From contig CALHVG010000006.1 of NCBI GenBank assembly GCA_938039145.1, forward strand, positions 1 to 21,919: a stretch of DNA of 21,919 nt. Reading direction: 5' to 3'. The position numbers were made by a program, and so were the translations under genes. Origin of the DNA: an uncultured Treponema sp. (GTDB lineage: Bacteria; Spirochaetota; Spirochaetia; Treponematales; Treponemataceae). The notes under the pieces were generated by a model, which saw nothing but the letters and a program-made list of their open reading frames with translations, made no database searches and was not told where the DNA came from. Below, in pieces: positions 14,756 through 21,919 of this stretch (positions are counted from its first letter, which is position 1; each line of letters begins with the position of its first letter).

Positions 14756-15199
14756 TTATATTATATTGTTTAAAGAGTCTTCCCAATCATAGATTTCATG
14801 CGGAGCAAAGAACAGGCTGATTTCCCGTTCGGCACTCTCCTCGCTATCGGAGGCATGGATTATATTGTAGTTCGTATGCATACAATAATCCCCTCGAATA
14901 GTACCGGGAAACGCATCCAAAGGATTGGTAGCACCTATCATTTTTCTTATCAGGGTGACGCAATTATCTCCCTGCCAGACCATGGCGATTACGGGCCCTG
15001 AAGTTATAAAATCCACCAGATTTATGAAGAACGGCTTGTCTGAATGTTCCGCATAGTGTTCCTTCGCCAAAACATCGTCAACGATCATCATCTTCATTCC
15101 GACAAGTTTCAGCCCTTTTTTTTCCAAACGGCTGATAATTTCACCCACATAGCGTCTGTTGATAACGCCAGGCTTTAGCATTGTAAAACATCGTGTCAT
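14756..15199 (-). CDS. ndk: Nucleoside diphosphate kinase
   Basis: A 147-residue enzyme that transfers the gamma phosphate between nucleoside triphosphates and diphosphates through a phosphohistidine. The catalytic histidine is H115 in NIIHASDS (112-119); K9 lies in MLKPGV. The usual KPDG of the family is KPG here, one residue shorter. The start at 15199 (MTRCF) is favoured because the promoter at 15237-15209 predicts transcription beginning near 15202, after the first base of the alternative ATG at 15205. There is no Shine-Dalgarno before either. It starts 17 bp after the ispH stop and ends 17 bp before gpsA. Low confidence applies only to which of the two ATGs is used. Confidence 0.95.
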   Translation of the reverse strand: MTRCFTMLKPGVINRRYVGEIISRLEKKGLKLVGMKMMIVDDVLAKEHYAEHSDKPFFINLVDFITSGPVIAMVWQGDNCVTLIRKMIGATNPLDAFPGTIRGDYCMHTNYNIIHASDSEESAEREISLFFAPHEIYDWEDSLNNII

Positions 15200-15208
15200 A
15201 GTCATTCG

Positions 15209-15237
15209 ATTATATATTATTGAGAAAACTGTTTCAA
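15209..15237 (-). promoter_or_regulatory. Near-consensus sigma70 promoter for ndk inside the end of ispH
   Basis: TTGAAA (15237-15232), a 17-bp spacer and a perfect TATAAT (15214-15209) lie on the minus strand, the -35 within the last ispH codons. Transcription would begin about six or seven bases on, near 15202, leaving the ATG at 15199 with a leader of about three bases. It gives ndk-gpsA-ffh expression independent of ispH. Confidence 0.7.
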
Positions 15238-16074
15238 TCTATCGCAGACTTCCTCGATATCGGAATCCGGAGTGGAAGCTCCGGCGGTCACCCCGACTTT
15301 CCTGAAATTCCTGTACTCGTCGGGAATCTCGCTTGCGTTTTCCACAAGGACGGCGTTCACGCAATGTTTTTTGGCTGTCTCCAAAAGCCGTCTTGTATTC
15401 GCAGAATTTTTTCCGCCTATCACCACCACGGCATCGACTTTTTTGCACAATTCAAGAAGAGATTCCTGACGTATTTTCGTGGCAGGACATATCGTGTTCA
15501 TCACCTTTAGATTTCTGTATTTTTTTTGCAACAAAGAAGAAATTTTTTCAAACTCCACGGGACTGAACGTGGTTTGACTTAGAAAAACTACTTTTTTTTC
15601 AGAATCCGAATTTTCGTCGCCGCATATATCATGTTCATTTTCGACCAGGCTGAAAGGTCCTTCCGCAAAACCTGCGATTCCCAAGACTTCCCCATGATTT
15701 CTGTCGCCTGCAAGAATCACATCGTATCCTTCGGAGGAATATTTTTTCACACTTTTTTGGCTCGCCTTCACCCGCGGACAGGTAGCGTCCACGACATCGC
15801 ATTTCCTTTTTTGAAGACGGGAAAGCACGTCCGGAGAAACGCCGTGCGCTCGGACAATCACAACGGAGCCTTCGGGAACGGAATCTATATCATCTTCGTC
15901 CAATATTTCAAGACCGTTTTTTTCAAGCAAATCCAGAACGGACTTGTTATGAATCAAAGGCCCCAGCGAGTAGACTTTTTTTCCGGTTCCGTCTTCGGTG
16001 GCTTTTTTTGCAGCCTCAACAGCCCGCCTTACGCCCATGCAATATCCAAGGACGTCAGCAAGAATCACTTCCAT
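15217..16074 (-). CDS. ispH: 4-hydroxy-3-methylbut-2-enyl diphosphate reductase
   Basis: A 285-residue iron-sulfur enzyme, the last step of the MEP pathway, making IPP and DMAPP. The three cluster cysteines are C12 (GYCMGV), C99 (DATCPRV) and C196 (NTICPATKIRQ). Substrate-binding residues H42, H77 (RAHGVS), H127 and E129 (RNHGEV), the S-x-N of SANTRRL (224-226) and S267 (GASTPDS) are present. The start at 16074 (MEVILADVLG) matches the family; the frame extends up to 16164, but that extension reads through the secF terminator palindrome and is not credible. No clear ribosome binding site precedes 16074. Its promoter must lie within the 44 bp after the terminator; TTGTTT at 16118-16113 may be a -35. 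The ndk promoter lies in its last codons. Confidence 0.95.
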   Translation of the reverse strand: MEVILADVLGYCMGVRRAVEAAKKATEDGTGKKVYSLGPLIHNKSVLDLLEKNGLEILDEDDIDSVPEGSVVIVRAHGVSPDVLSRLQKRKCDVVDATCPRVKASQKSVKKYSSEGYDVILAGDRNHGEVLGIAGFAEGPFSLVENEHDICGDENSDSEKKVVFLSQTTFSPVEFEKISSLLQKKYRNLKVMNTICPATKIRQESLLELCKKVDAVVVIGGKNSANTRRLLETAKKHCVNAVLVENASEIPDEYRNFRKVGVTAGASTPDSDIEEVCDRLKQFSQ

Positions 16075-16111
16075 GGAATTGAATTTAGCACAAATATCCA
16101 TCGATGGAAAT

Positions 16112-16152
16112 AAAAAACAAGGTGTCCAAAAACTTAAGTTTTTGGACACCTT
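16112..16152 (-). terminator. Terminator of the yajC-secD-secF operon, a perfect 34-bp palindrome
   Basis: Bases 16119-16152 are a perfect palindrome with two 17-bp arms (AAGGTGTCCAAAAACTT and its complement). On the minus strand it is followed by TTGTTTTTTA, as expected for a rho-independent terminator, 43 bp after the secF stop. The centre can fold into a long stem with a minimal loop. Confidence 0.85.
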
Positions 16153-16195
16153 ACTTGATTTCATGTGCTTTTATTTTACCGGATAAACGGCAGAG

Positions 16196-17437
16196 CTACA
16201 CGCTCACTCCGCTATCCATCTGAAGCTGTCCGCTTTTCATCGCTTTTTCTGAATGATGAATGCCGAACTCCGGCTTCCATTTCATTCTGAAAAGAGAAAT
16301 AAATCCGCTTGAAATGAAAATAGATGAATAACATCCGCTTATAAGACCGACAATCAGCGCAAGTGCAAAATCTTTTATGCTTCCTGTGGTGAACACGAAC
16401 AACGAAATCACTGCGAACAAAGTTGTCAAAGTCGTTATGATTGACCTTCCCAAAGTGTCCGACAGCGCAGAATCCAAAAGTTCGTTGAACGTGCTTACCT
16501 TTACCGTTTTAAGGTTGAAACGAACCCTGTCAAGAATTACAACGGTTGCATTTATGGAATAACCGATAATCGTAAGGACTGCGGCAAGCACCGTTGTCGT
16601 GAACTCCATCTGCGTCCATACTATGAACGTGAACATCACAAGCGAGTCGTGTATAAGAGCAACGATCGCACCCAGAGCAAAATCCCAGTGAAAACGGAAC
16701 GCGGCATATACCCAAATCAGAAACACGGTGCAAAGAAGCATTATCACTGATTTTGCGGCAAGCGTTTTTGAAAGGCTTGAACCTATAAAATCCGTCTTTA
16801 TAACCGCTATACGCTCCGAACCGAACCGTTCTCCGAGTTTTTCAACAATCATCCGCTGAAGAGCATCGTTTGAATCGTCGGAAGAATCCGCCGCCATACG
16901 AATCTGCACGCTTTCGGAAGAGCCTGTTCCCATCGCCTTTACGGAAACTGAACCGACGTTCAAAGCATCACGCACATCATCGATTGAAATGCCTGCGTTT
17001 TTCGCATAAATTCTGAACGGTTCTTTTGAAAGCTGAGTCGAAACAGCAGAGTTCAGGAACATTTCATATGAAGATTCATCCGAATCGCTTTTTACAACGG
17101 CATTTACGCCGTCCACCGAATTCAAGGCCTCCCCGATTGCTTTTACCGTAGGATACGCAGAATACATGAACGAGACTGTTCTGTTTTCGGCACCAGTACC
17201 GCTTACAACGATATAAGCTCTGTCCCTTTCAAGACCAAGCGCAGCCTTAGCGTTTCCGCTGTACGTAACTTCGATTGCTACGGGCGCAATTCGAAGTTCC
17301 TCGATAAGACCGGGCTTAAAATCGATTCCGAAATTTATGCCTTTTGTTATGAATCCGACCGCTCCGACGCAGATAACCGCAAAACTGAATATGGCGCACG
17401 CAAGAAAAGCCTTGCTGAATTTTATAACTTTCTTCAT
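16196..17437 (-). CDS. secF: Protein translocase subunit SecF
   Basis: A 413-residue inner-membrane protein, longer than the E. coli SecF of about 320. With SecD it uses the proton or ion gradient to pull proteins through SecYEG. An N-terminal helix is followed by the family motif NFGIDFKPG, a large periplasmic domain, and five C-terminal helices with IIGYSINATVVILDRVRFNLK and GRSIITTLTTLFAVISLFVF. In the TM4 motif, which is usually G-Y-S-x-N-D-T, the Asp is Ala (A297, codon at 16549-16547); D303 and R304 are kept. Its ATG overlaps the secD stop by one base (TAATG) with GGAGG eight bases upstream, so translation is coupled. A strong terminator follows the stop. Confidence 0.96.
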   Translation of the reverse strand: MKKVIKFSKAFLACAIFSFAVICVGAVGFITKGINFGIDFKPGLIEELRIAPVAIEVTYSGNAKAALGLERDRAYIVVSGTGAENRTVSFMYSAYPTVKAIGEALNSVDGVNAVVKSDSDESSYEMFLNSAVSTQLSKEPFRIYAKNAGISIDDVRDALNVGSVSVKAMGTGSSESVQIRMAADSSDDSNDALQRMIVEKLGERFGSERIAVIKTDFIGSSLSKTLAAKSVIMLLCTVFLIWVYAAFRFHWDFALGAIVALIHDSLVMFTFIVWTQMEFTTTVLAAVLTIIGYSINATVVILDRVRFNLKTVKVSTFNELLDSALSDTLGRSIITTLTTLFAVISLFVFTTGSIKDFALALIVGLISGCYSSIFISSGFISLFRMKWKPEFGIHHSEKAMKSGQLQMDSGVSV

Positions 17438-19179
17438 TATTTTATCCTCCAGCCAACGCTTACCTTGGTTCGCTTCAACACATCAGTGTTGAAATCGAAC
17501 ATCAGACGGGACACAAAAAGCGCCGTGAACACCGAAGAAATTACTCCAATCGCAAGCGAGACCGCAAATCCCTGGATCGAACCCGTACCAAGCTGCGAAA
17601 GGAATATCGCCGCTATGAAAGTCGTGATGTTCGAGTCCATTATCGACCAGAACGCATTGTCAAATCCGCCCTGCAAAGCTGCCTGCCTGCTTTTTCCAAG
17701 CGCAAGCTCTTCTTTTATTCGTTCGAAAATGATTACGTTTGCGTCCACAGCCATACCTATGGTAAGAATCATACCTGCTATGCTTGGAAGCGAAAGTGTA
17801 AGATTGAATGCGGAAAGTATCGAGAACATTATATAGATGTTTAGCACCTGTGCGACCACCGCATTGATTCCCGCACCTTTATAAAAAATCAGCATGAACA
17901 CCATTATCGCAAGAAGACCAACGACGATTGCCTTTATACCTTGACTTATCGCCTGTTCTCCGAGCGACGCACCGCTCACCTGTTGGCTTTCCACAGAAAG
18001 AGGAACATTAAGCCACGCAGTCTGCAAAACTTTCTGAAGGTTCTGAGCCTCCTCAAGTCCGAATCCGGTAATAGCAACCCGACCGCCGGTTATGACATCG
18101 TTTATCCTTGCGTAAGACTTTACTTTGTTGTCGCTTACAATCGCAAGATTTTTTCCTACATTTGCGCCGGTAAAATCCCCGAAAATAACCGCACCATCCG
18201 TATCAAGAACAAAATTGACCTCAGGACGGTTTGTAAGGCTGTCGGAACTGACTTCCGCAGACTTTATATGCTGGCCATCCAATGCAATGTCTTTTTTGAC
18301 CACAAGATAGCCTACCCTCTCATCAAGCCCGTAGTCGTCCTTTACATAATGCCCCATAACCTCGCAGTCCGACGGAATTATCGACGGGTCTATCAACTCG
18401 CCTATGGCATCGAAAGTGCTTGCCGAATGGCGTGTGTAATACTGATTGAAATTCGCCGTTGCTTCATCGTCAACCAGGCGGAAATTAAGGATTCCCTTAC
18501 CCATGATGATTGTGTTTATCGCATCAGCCTCGGCTGCTCCCGGCATCTCGATATAAATCCTGTCTTCACCCTGCTGGCGAATCATAGGCTCGGTAAGACC
18601 GAACTTGTCGATTCTTCCCGAAAGCATTTCTATGGCTTGAGCCATAGCATCCTTTTTGAACTGCTCGACATTCGCCGCCTCGACACCATTTTCCTGCGAG
18701 GCAAGGGCTGCATCAAGGTCAGCCTTTACGATGATGTTCATTCCGCCTGAAAGGTCAAGACCGAGTTTCACGGAATTCTGATAGCGTTTTTTCGCCTTCA
18801 GAATTTCGTCCCTGTATTTTCCGGAGAACACGTTCATGAACTCCTGTTCGCTTGAATATGCGTTCAAAACATCGGTCAGCGTCATCGGAGAGGGAACTTT
18901 CATTCCCAGTTTCTTGTATTTTTTTGCGGCATCTTTTTCGACCCAACCGAATTTCGGGTCGATTCTTGCCGTGCCGTCCGACTTTGCGGCGGCTTTCACT
19001 TCCTGCACATCGCGGGAAGCCTGTACGGTGGCATAATCCTTAATGCTTTCCAGTGCCCCCAACGCAAGAGCCTGCACTTCCTTAGGGGTTCCCCAATACC
19101 AACTGATTGAAGGCCAAAGGAAAGCAAAGCAGACTGCCAGAACCACCAGAATAATAAGAAAACGACTTCTTTTATTCAT
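17437..19179 (-). CDS. secD: Protein translocase subunit SecD
   Basis: A 580-residue inner-membrane protein, of normal length. The first helix is at residues 7-27. The periplasmic P1 domain includes LGLDLSGGMNIIVKADL (139-155), SGRIDKFGLTEPMI (187-200) and IYIEMPG (208-214). The C-terminal half has five helices, and the motif GMAVDANVIIFERIKEEL carries the conserved membrane Asp (D479). It partners SecF in post-translocation pulling and recycling. It starts 42 bp after the yajC stop with GGAG upstream and overlaps secF by one base, forming the yajC-secD-secF operon common in bacteria. Confidence 0.97.
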   Translation of the reverse strand: MNKRSRFLIILVVLAVCFAFLWPSISWYWGTPKEVQALALGALESIKDYATVQASRDVQEVKAAAKSDGTARIDPKFGWVEKDAAKKYKKLGMKVPSPMTLTDVLNAYSSEQEFMNVFSGKYRDEILKAKKRYQNSVKLGLDLSGGMNIIVKADLDAALASQENGVEAANVEQFKKDAMAQAIEMLSGRIDKFGLTEPMIRQQGEDRIYIEMPGAAEADAINTIIMGKGILNFRLVDDEATANFNQYYTRHSASTFDAIGELIDPSIIPSDCEVMGHYVKDDYGLDERVGYLVVKKDIALDGQHIKSAEVSSDSLTNRPEVNFVLDTDGAVIFGDFTGANVGKNLAIVSDNKVKSYARINDVITGGRVAITGFGLEEAQNLQKVLQTAWLNVPLSVESQQVSGASLGEQAISQGIKAIVVGLLAIMVFMLIFYKGAGINAVVAQVLNIYIMFSILSAFNLTLSLPSIAGMILTIGMAVDANVIIFERIKEELALGKSRQAALQGGFDNAFWSIMDSNITTFIAAIFLSQLGTGSIQGFAVSLAIGVISSVFTALFVSRLMFDFNTDVLKRTKVSVGWRIK

Positions 19180-19221
19180 CTTGCTTTACTCCATATTAAA
19201 GATAGATTTAAGACTTTTTCC

Positions 19222-19656
19222 TCAAAATTCTTTATCGGCTGCGGAAGCTTCGTTTTTTGCGTTCTCATCCGAATCTTTTTCCGCTTTTTTGGACTTGAAA
19301 ACTCCTCTGCGTTCCGTGCTTTTAGGTTCTTCCAAAGGCTTGTCCGACTGAACCGAAGCGATTGCCGAGCGGGTAAATTCAACTTTGGTGTTGTCATCAA
19401 TCTTGACGACGACCGTTTTTTCCTTTGTCGAAGAAATTACTCCGTGAATGCCGCCAATCGTAACAACTTTGTCGCCCTTTTTGAGAGCGTCAATCATTTT
19501 TTGGGTTTCCTTCTGCTTTTTATTCTGCGGACGAATAAGAAAAAAGTAGAAGATTACAATGATTAAGACAAATGGAACAATGGTCGTAAGAAATCCTGCA
19601 GTAGTAGACGCACTTGAAGCTCCACCTGATGTCTGTAAAAAAGAAATAAATGGCAT
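19222..19656 (-). CDS. yajC: Preprotein translocase subunit YajC
   Basis: A 144-residue single-pass membrane protein, slightly longer than the usual 90-115. One helix (about residues 22-42, FLTTIVPFVLIIVIFYFFLI) is followed by the family motif RPQNKKQKE and a small beta domain (KKGDKVVTIGGIHGVISS, VVVKIDDNTKVEFTRSAIASV). The remaining 40 residues are a charged tail of K, E, S and A, probably disordered. It associates with SecDF at the Sec translocon. AAGGA is seven bases before the ATG. It is first in the operon, and a promoter with a palindrome lies 50-80 bp upstream. Confidence 0.95.
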   Translation of the reverse strand: MPFISFLQTSGGASSASTTAGFLTTIVPFVLIIVIFYFFLIRPQNKKQKETQKMIDALKKGDKVVTIGGIHGVISSTKEKTVVVKIDDNTKVEFTRSAIASVQSDKPLEEPKSTERRGVFKSKKAEKDSDENAKNEASAADKEF

Positions 19657-19702
19657 CTGTAAAATCCTTTATTTTGAATTAACTGAAAAAATCAGTCCTA
19701 GC

Positions 19703-19737
19703 AGGATATCATACTGACTGCGCAGTCGTCAAGACAA
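19703..19737 (-). promoter_or_regulatory. Promoter region of yajC-secD-secF with a 12-bp palindrome
   Basis: Two overlapping promoters can be read on the minus strand: TTGTCT (19737-19732) with TATGAT (19713-19708), 18-bp spacer, and TTGACG (19732-19727) with TATCCT (19708-19703), also 18 bp. The perfect palindrome GACTGCGCAGTC at 19716-19727 fills the spacer, where a repressor or activator could bind. The leader after it contains ACTGA/TCAGT with an A-rich loop. Confidence 0.6.
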
Positions 19738-19840
19738 GTTTTTCTTCTCTTCCAAAGCTTCAATCACGGAGATTCAGTGTAACTCAAAATCATGAAAAAT
19801 TTTCCGTTCCGTTTACAAAAAAATCTGGAAAATGCCAATA

Positions 19841-19875
19841 GGCTGTCGAAAAAGTAACCGACTTTTTCGACAGCC
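19841..19875 (-). terminator. Long hairpin after the TPR gene, probable terminator
   Basis: A perfect 15-bp stem (GGCTGTCGAAAAAGT, 19841-19855, with 19861-19875) and a 5-nt loop begin four bases after the stop of the 19879-21633 gene. No T run follows directly, so termination may be weak or it may protect the mRNA 3' end. It resembles the palindrome at 16119-16152 in sequence. Confidence 0.6.
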
Positions 19876-19878
19876 ACG

Positions 19879-21633
19879 CTACCTTCCGCCCTCGATTTTC
19901 AATGTTAAAGCATCGTTCAAGGCGCGGATTGCAGTATCATTCGGATTAAGAGCCACAACCTGCTTCAGGTAATACTGCGCCTTCCTGTAGTCGGATTTTC
20001 TGTCGTATATCTCGTACAGACTGAAAAGCGAGTCGCTGTTTCTTGGATTTGCGATAAGACTCGAACGCAGGTCCGAAAGAATGTCATCCTCGCGGGTTCT
20101 TAAAAGGCTTCTTCTATAGAATAGAAAACTCTTCATTTTTGACGAAGCGTCGGGCAACAGTTGGTTTATCAAGTCAAGGGCAAGGGAACTTCTGTTTGTG
20201 GCCTGCAATACGATTATATAGGACTGAACGACTGCCTCATCGTTTCCGTTCGCCCTGTAAAGCGGAGAAATAAGATTCCACGCCTCGTCGTTTTTTCCGA
20301 TAGCAAGGCATATTCTTATGTGAAGAAAAACGCTTTCCCTGTCCGAGTTGGAATTGGACACAAGGATGGAACTTTTCTCGTACGCCTTTTGCCATTCATT
20401 TCTACGGATAAGGCCTTCCACCGAATATCTTAGGGCTGTCTCGTTTGTAGGCTCGCCTGCAAGAATCGCATTGGCTATGTCCTCCGAAGATTTTCCAGCA
20501 ATCCTTGAGTTAGTGGCGTTCGCAAGTTTTGCGGCGAACAATTGCAGTTCCTTGTCGTTCGGATACATTTTCAGGGCTGTCTCGATTGTGGATATTGCGC
20601 CTGTCGTGTTCTTGCTCCAGTCGTACTGGACTTTCGCCCTAAGAAGAAAATAGTTCCGTGACGTGCTGTCTTCCCTTGAATAGACATCAAGAAGCGAAGC
20701 GGCGTGAATATAGTCTTTTTTTTCGACAAGAATCGCTATGCGAAAAAGAAGGGCTTCAAGGTCGCTCGGATTTTGCTGAAGAATCCTTGAAACGTATTCT
20801 TCGGCGGAAGAGTAATCTTTTAGAAAAAACGAGGTTTTTGCGTTCAGTTCAAGGAGCGATGAATTTTTTGCATATTTTTCAAGCAGTTTCCGGCTAATTT
20901 CATACGAATCTTTTGTCTTTCCAAGAAGACGCAGATTTTCTGAATATTCAAAGGCGCACTGAAAACAGTCCGATGCAGAATCGTACGCTTTTAAAAGAAA
21001 CGGATTTGCCTTTGCGTAGTTTCCGCTTTTTTTGTACAAAAGCCCCAAAAGATAGTTCACAAGAACCGAATCGGATCTCCGGTTCCGGCATGAAAGAAGG
21101 TCCGCTTCCGCATCAGAATAAAAATCCTTCACGCTTTCTGTTCTTGCCACCACAAGTGAAGGAAGAAGCGTCGCAAGAAAATCGACCTTTCCCGTGCTTG
21201 TGTCGTACACGCCATAGCCTACGGAACTTATCGCCCCGGCATACGGAGTTTCCTGCCCGACCGAAGGGGTTTCCCAGTCAACTTTCTCGTAGAGCCAAAC
21301 CGTCTGCATTATGCTTGACGCTATGAACATGAGGACTTTTTCGTTTTCCTTGTATTCTCCGTCAACTTTTCTTAAAGCCTGAATTGCGCTCTGAATAGAA
21401 AAAGGAGAACCGTCTTCCACAAGCGCAATTATTTTTTCGTCTATGCCGGAAAAATAATCCCTGTTCCTAGTTCCTGTAATCGGAATCGAAGACATTTTTT
21501 CTTCTTGAGGTTCTTCTATAATATCTTTTTTCTGACCGGAAGTCTTTGCCGCATACGAAAAAAACAGCATGACGCACGAATGAAGAATAACGAGAAAAAA
21601 AAGTTTTCTTGTAAAATACGAAAAATATATCAC
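19879..21633 (-). CDS. TPR-repeat exported or membrane-anchored protein, unknown function
   Basis: A 584-residue protein starting with GTG, which overlaps the TGA of the upstream gene (GTGA), implying translational coupling. Residues 9-28 are a hydrophobic signal or anchor (KLFFLVILHSCVMLFFSYAAK). After a short charged linker, helical repeats of TPR type run from about 190 to the end, for example VNYLLGLLYKKSGNYAKANPFLLKAYDSA, LLELNAKTSFFLKDYSSAEEYVSRILQQNPSD and KAQYYLKQVVALNPND. The region 85-170 is less repetitive (GVYDTSTGKVDFLATLLPSL). TPR proteins are scaffolds, so a periplasmic assembly role is the best inference; no enzyme motif is seen. A long hairpin follows the stop. Confidence 0.85.
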   Translation of the reverse strand: MIYFSYFTRKLFFLVILHSCVMLFFSYAAKTSGQKKDIIEEPQEEKMSSIPITGTRNRDYFSGIDEKIIALVEDGSPFSIQSAIQALRKVDGEYKENEKVLMFIASSIMQTVWLYEKVDWETPSVGQETPYAGAISSVGYGVYDTSTGKVDFLATLLPSLVVARTESVKDFYSDAEADLLSCRNRRSDSVLVNYLLGLLYKKSGNYAKANPFLLKAYDSASDCFQCAFEYSENLRLLGKTKDSYEISRKLLEKYAKNSSLLELNAKTSFFLKDYSSAEEYVSRILQQNPSDLEALLFRIAILVEKKDYIHAASLLDVYSREDSTSRNYFLLRAKVQYDWSKNTTGAISTIETALKMYPNDKELQLFAAKLANATNSRIAGKSSEDIANAILAGEPTNETALRYSVEGLIRRNEWQKAYEKSSILVSNSNSDRESVFLHIRICLAIGKNDEAWNLISPLYRANGNDEAVVQSYIIVLQATNRSSLALDLINQLLPDASSKMKSFLFYRRSLLRTREDDILSDLRSSLIANPRNSDSLFSLYEIYDRKSDYRKAQYYLKQVVALNPNDTAIRALNDALTLKIEGGR

Positions 21634-21919
21634 AAATCTTCGCCGTCTTCGTCTTTAGGATGTCCCTCTTCCAGTTTTGAAGAGATGTCGCTCGGCATAA
21701 GTTTAAGCAAAGCCGACCTTTGAAGGAAAAGCACCACAAGGAAAATCCCTGCCAGTATGAATATCACCGGAAGAAGAAAAACCATAATTTCCCCAAGCGG
21801 CATCTTTATTATTCCCAGCGAAAAAAGCAAAAGAAAAACACCTATCGTAAAAAGAAAAATCGCGGTGTAGTCGTATGAAAGATTGAACTTATTTTTCTTT
21901 ATTCTGCCTGCAAAAAAAA
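21630..21919 (-). CDS. Small membrane protein, C-terminal part only (5' end beyond window)
   Basis: The frame is open to the right edge, so the start is outside; 95 residues are visible. Two hydrophobic helices are seen (YTAIFLFTIGVFLLLFSLGII and IMVFLLPVIFILAGIFLVVLF), separated by a short KMPLGE turn, and the tail is acidic (LEEGHPKDEDGEDL). I do not recognise the family. Its TGA overlaps the GTG start of the TPR gene, so the two are probably produced together and may interact at the inner membrane. Confidence 0.75.
   Translation of the reverse strand, partial: FFAGRIKKNKFNLSYDYTAIFLFTIGVFLLLFSLGIIKMPLGEIMVFLLPVIFILAGIFLVVLFLQRSALLKLMPSDISSKLEEGHPKDEDGEDL

Noticed and set aside
14739..14786. 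Longer start of GpsA at 14786
   Set aside because: It lies within the end of ndk and has no ribosome binding site, whereas 14738 has GGAAGG at good spacing and matches the family N-terminus.

Overview
The window looks like chromosomal DNA of a spirochaete of the genus Treponema, probably a gut or rumen type rather than T. pallidum itself. This is inferred from protein content: a DUF2259 secreted protein, a TPR membrane protein resembling the spirochaetal periplasmic flagellar collar protein FlcA, an Ndk beginning MTRCFTMLKPG, E-set/glycogen-binding secreted proteins and the yajC-secD-secF cluster. No rRNA, tRNA, transposase, integrase or CRISPR-cas gene was found.

Left part (1-11401), cell envelope. 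On the minus strand lie a lipoprotein-like gene cut by the left edge, a DUF2259 gene with its own terminator, a CTP-dependent diacylglycerol/polyprenol kinase-like gene, a 1337-residue TPR membrane protein (candidate FlcA), a long acidic SPOR-domain protein with an RlpA-like N-terminal domain, and a small secreted protein. On the plus strand are a multi-pass membrane protein (2032-2850) and a secreted protein with two E-set modules (10670-11401).

Centre (11402-12298), about 0.9 kb with no credible gene, lying between two convergent genes. It holds the most unusual structure here. Two adjacent arrays each carry six units of exactly 23 bp. They differ in sequence but share one architecture: inverted half-sites alternating every 11 and 12 bp, about one helical turn. 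A direct repeat of about 150 bp, roughly four fifths identical between copies, brackets the pair. Because both neighbouring genes point inwards, ordinary promoter control is unlikely, and a structural, protein-scaffold or mobile-repeat origin should be considered.

Right part (12223-21919), all on the minus strand. ispH, ndk, gpsA and ffh form a compact cluster ending in a terminator at 12223-12254. A near-consensus promoter inside the end of ispH would make ndk mRNA essentially leaderless. Upstream is the yajC-secD-secF operon, whose promoter carries a 12-bp palindrome and whose end is a perfect 34-bp palindrome acting as terminator. SecF has Ala where the family has a membrane Asp. Then come a TPR secreted or anchored protein and a two-helix membrane protein cut by the right edge. 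Ffh, SecDF and YajC together cover co-translational targeting and Sec-dependent export, which supplies the many exported proteins of the left half.
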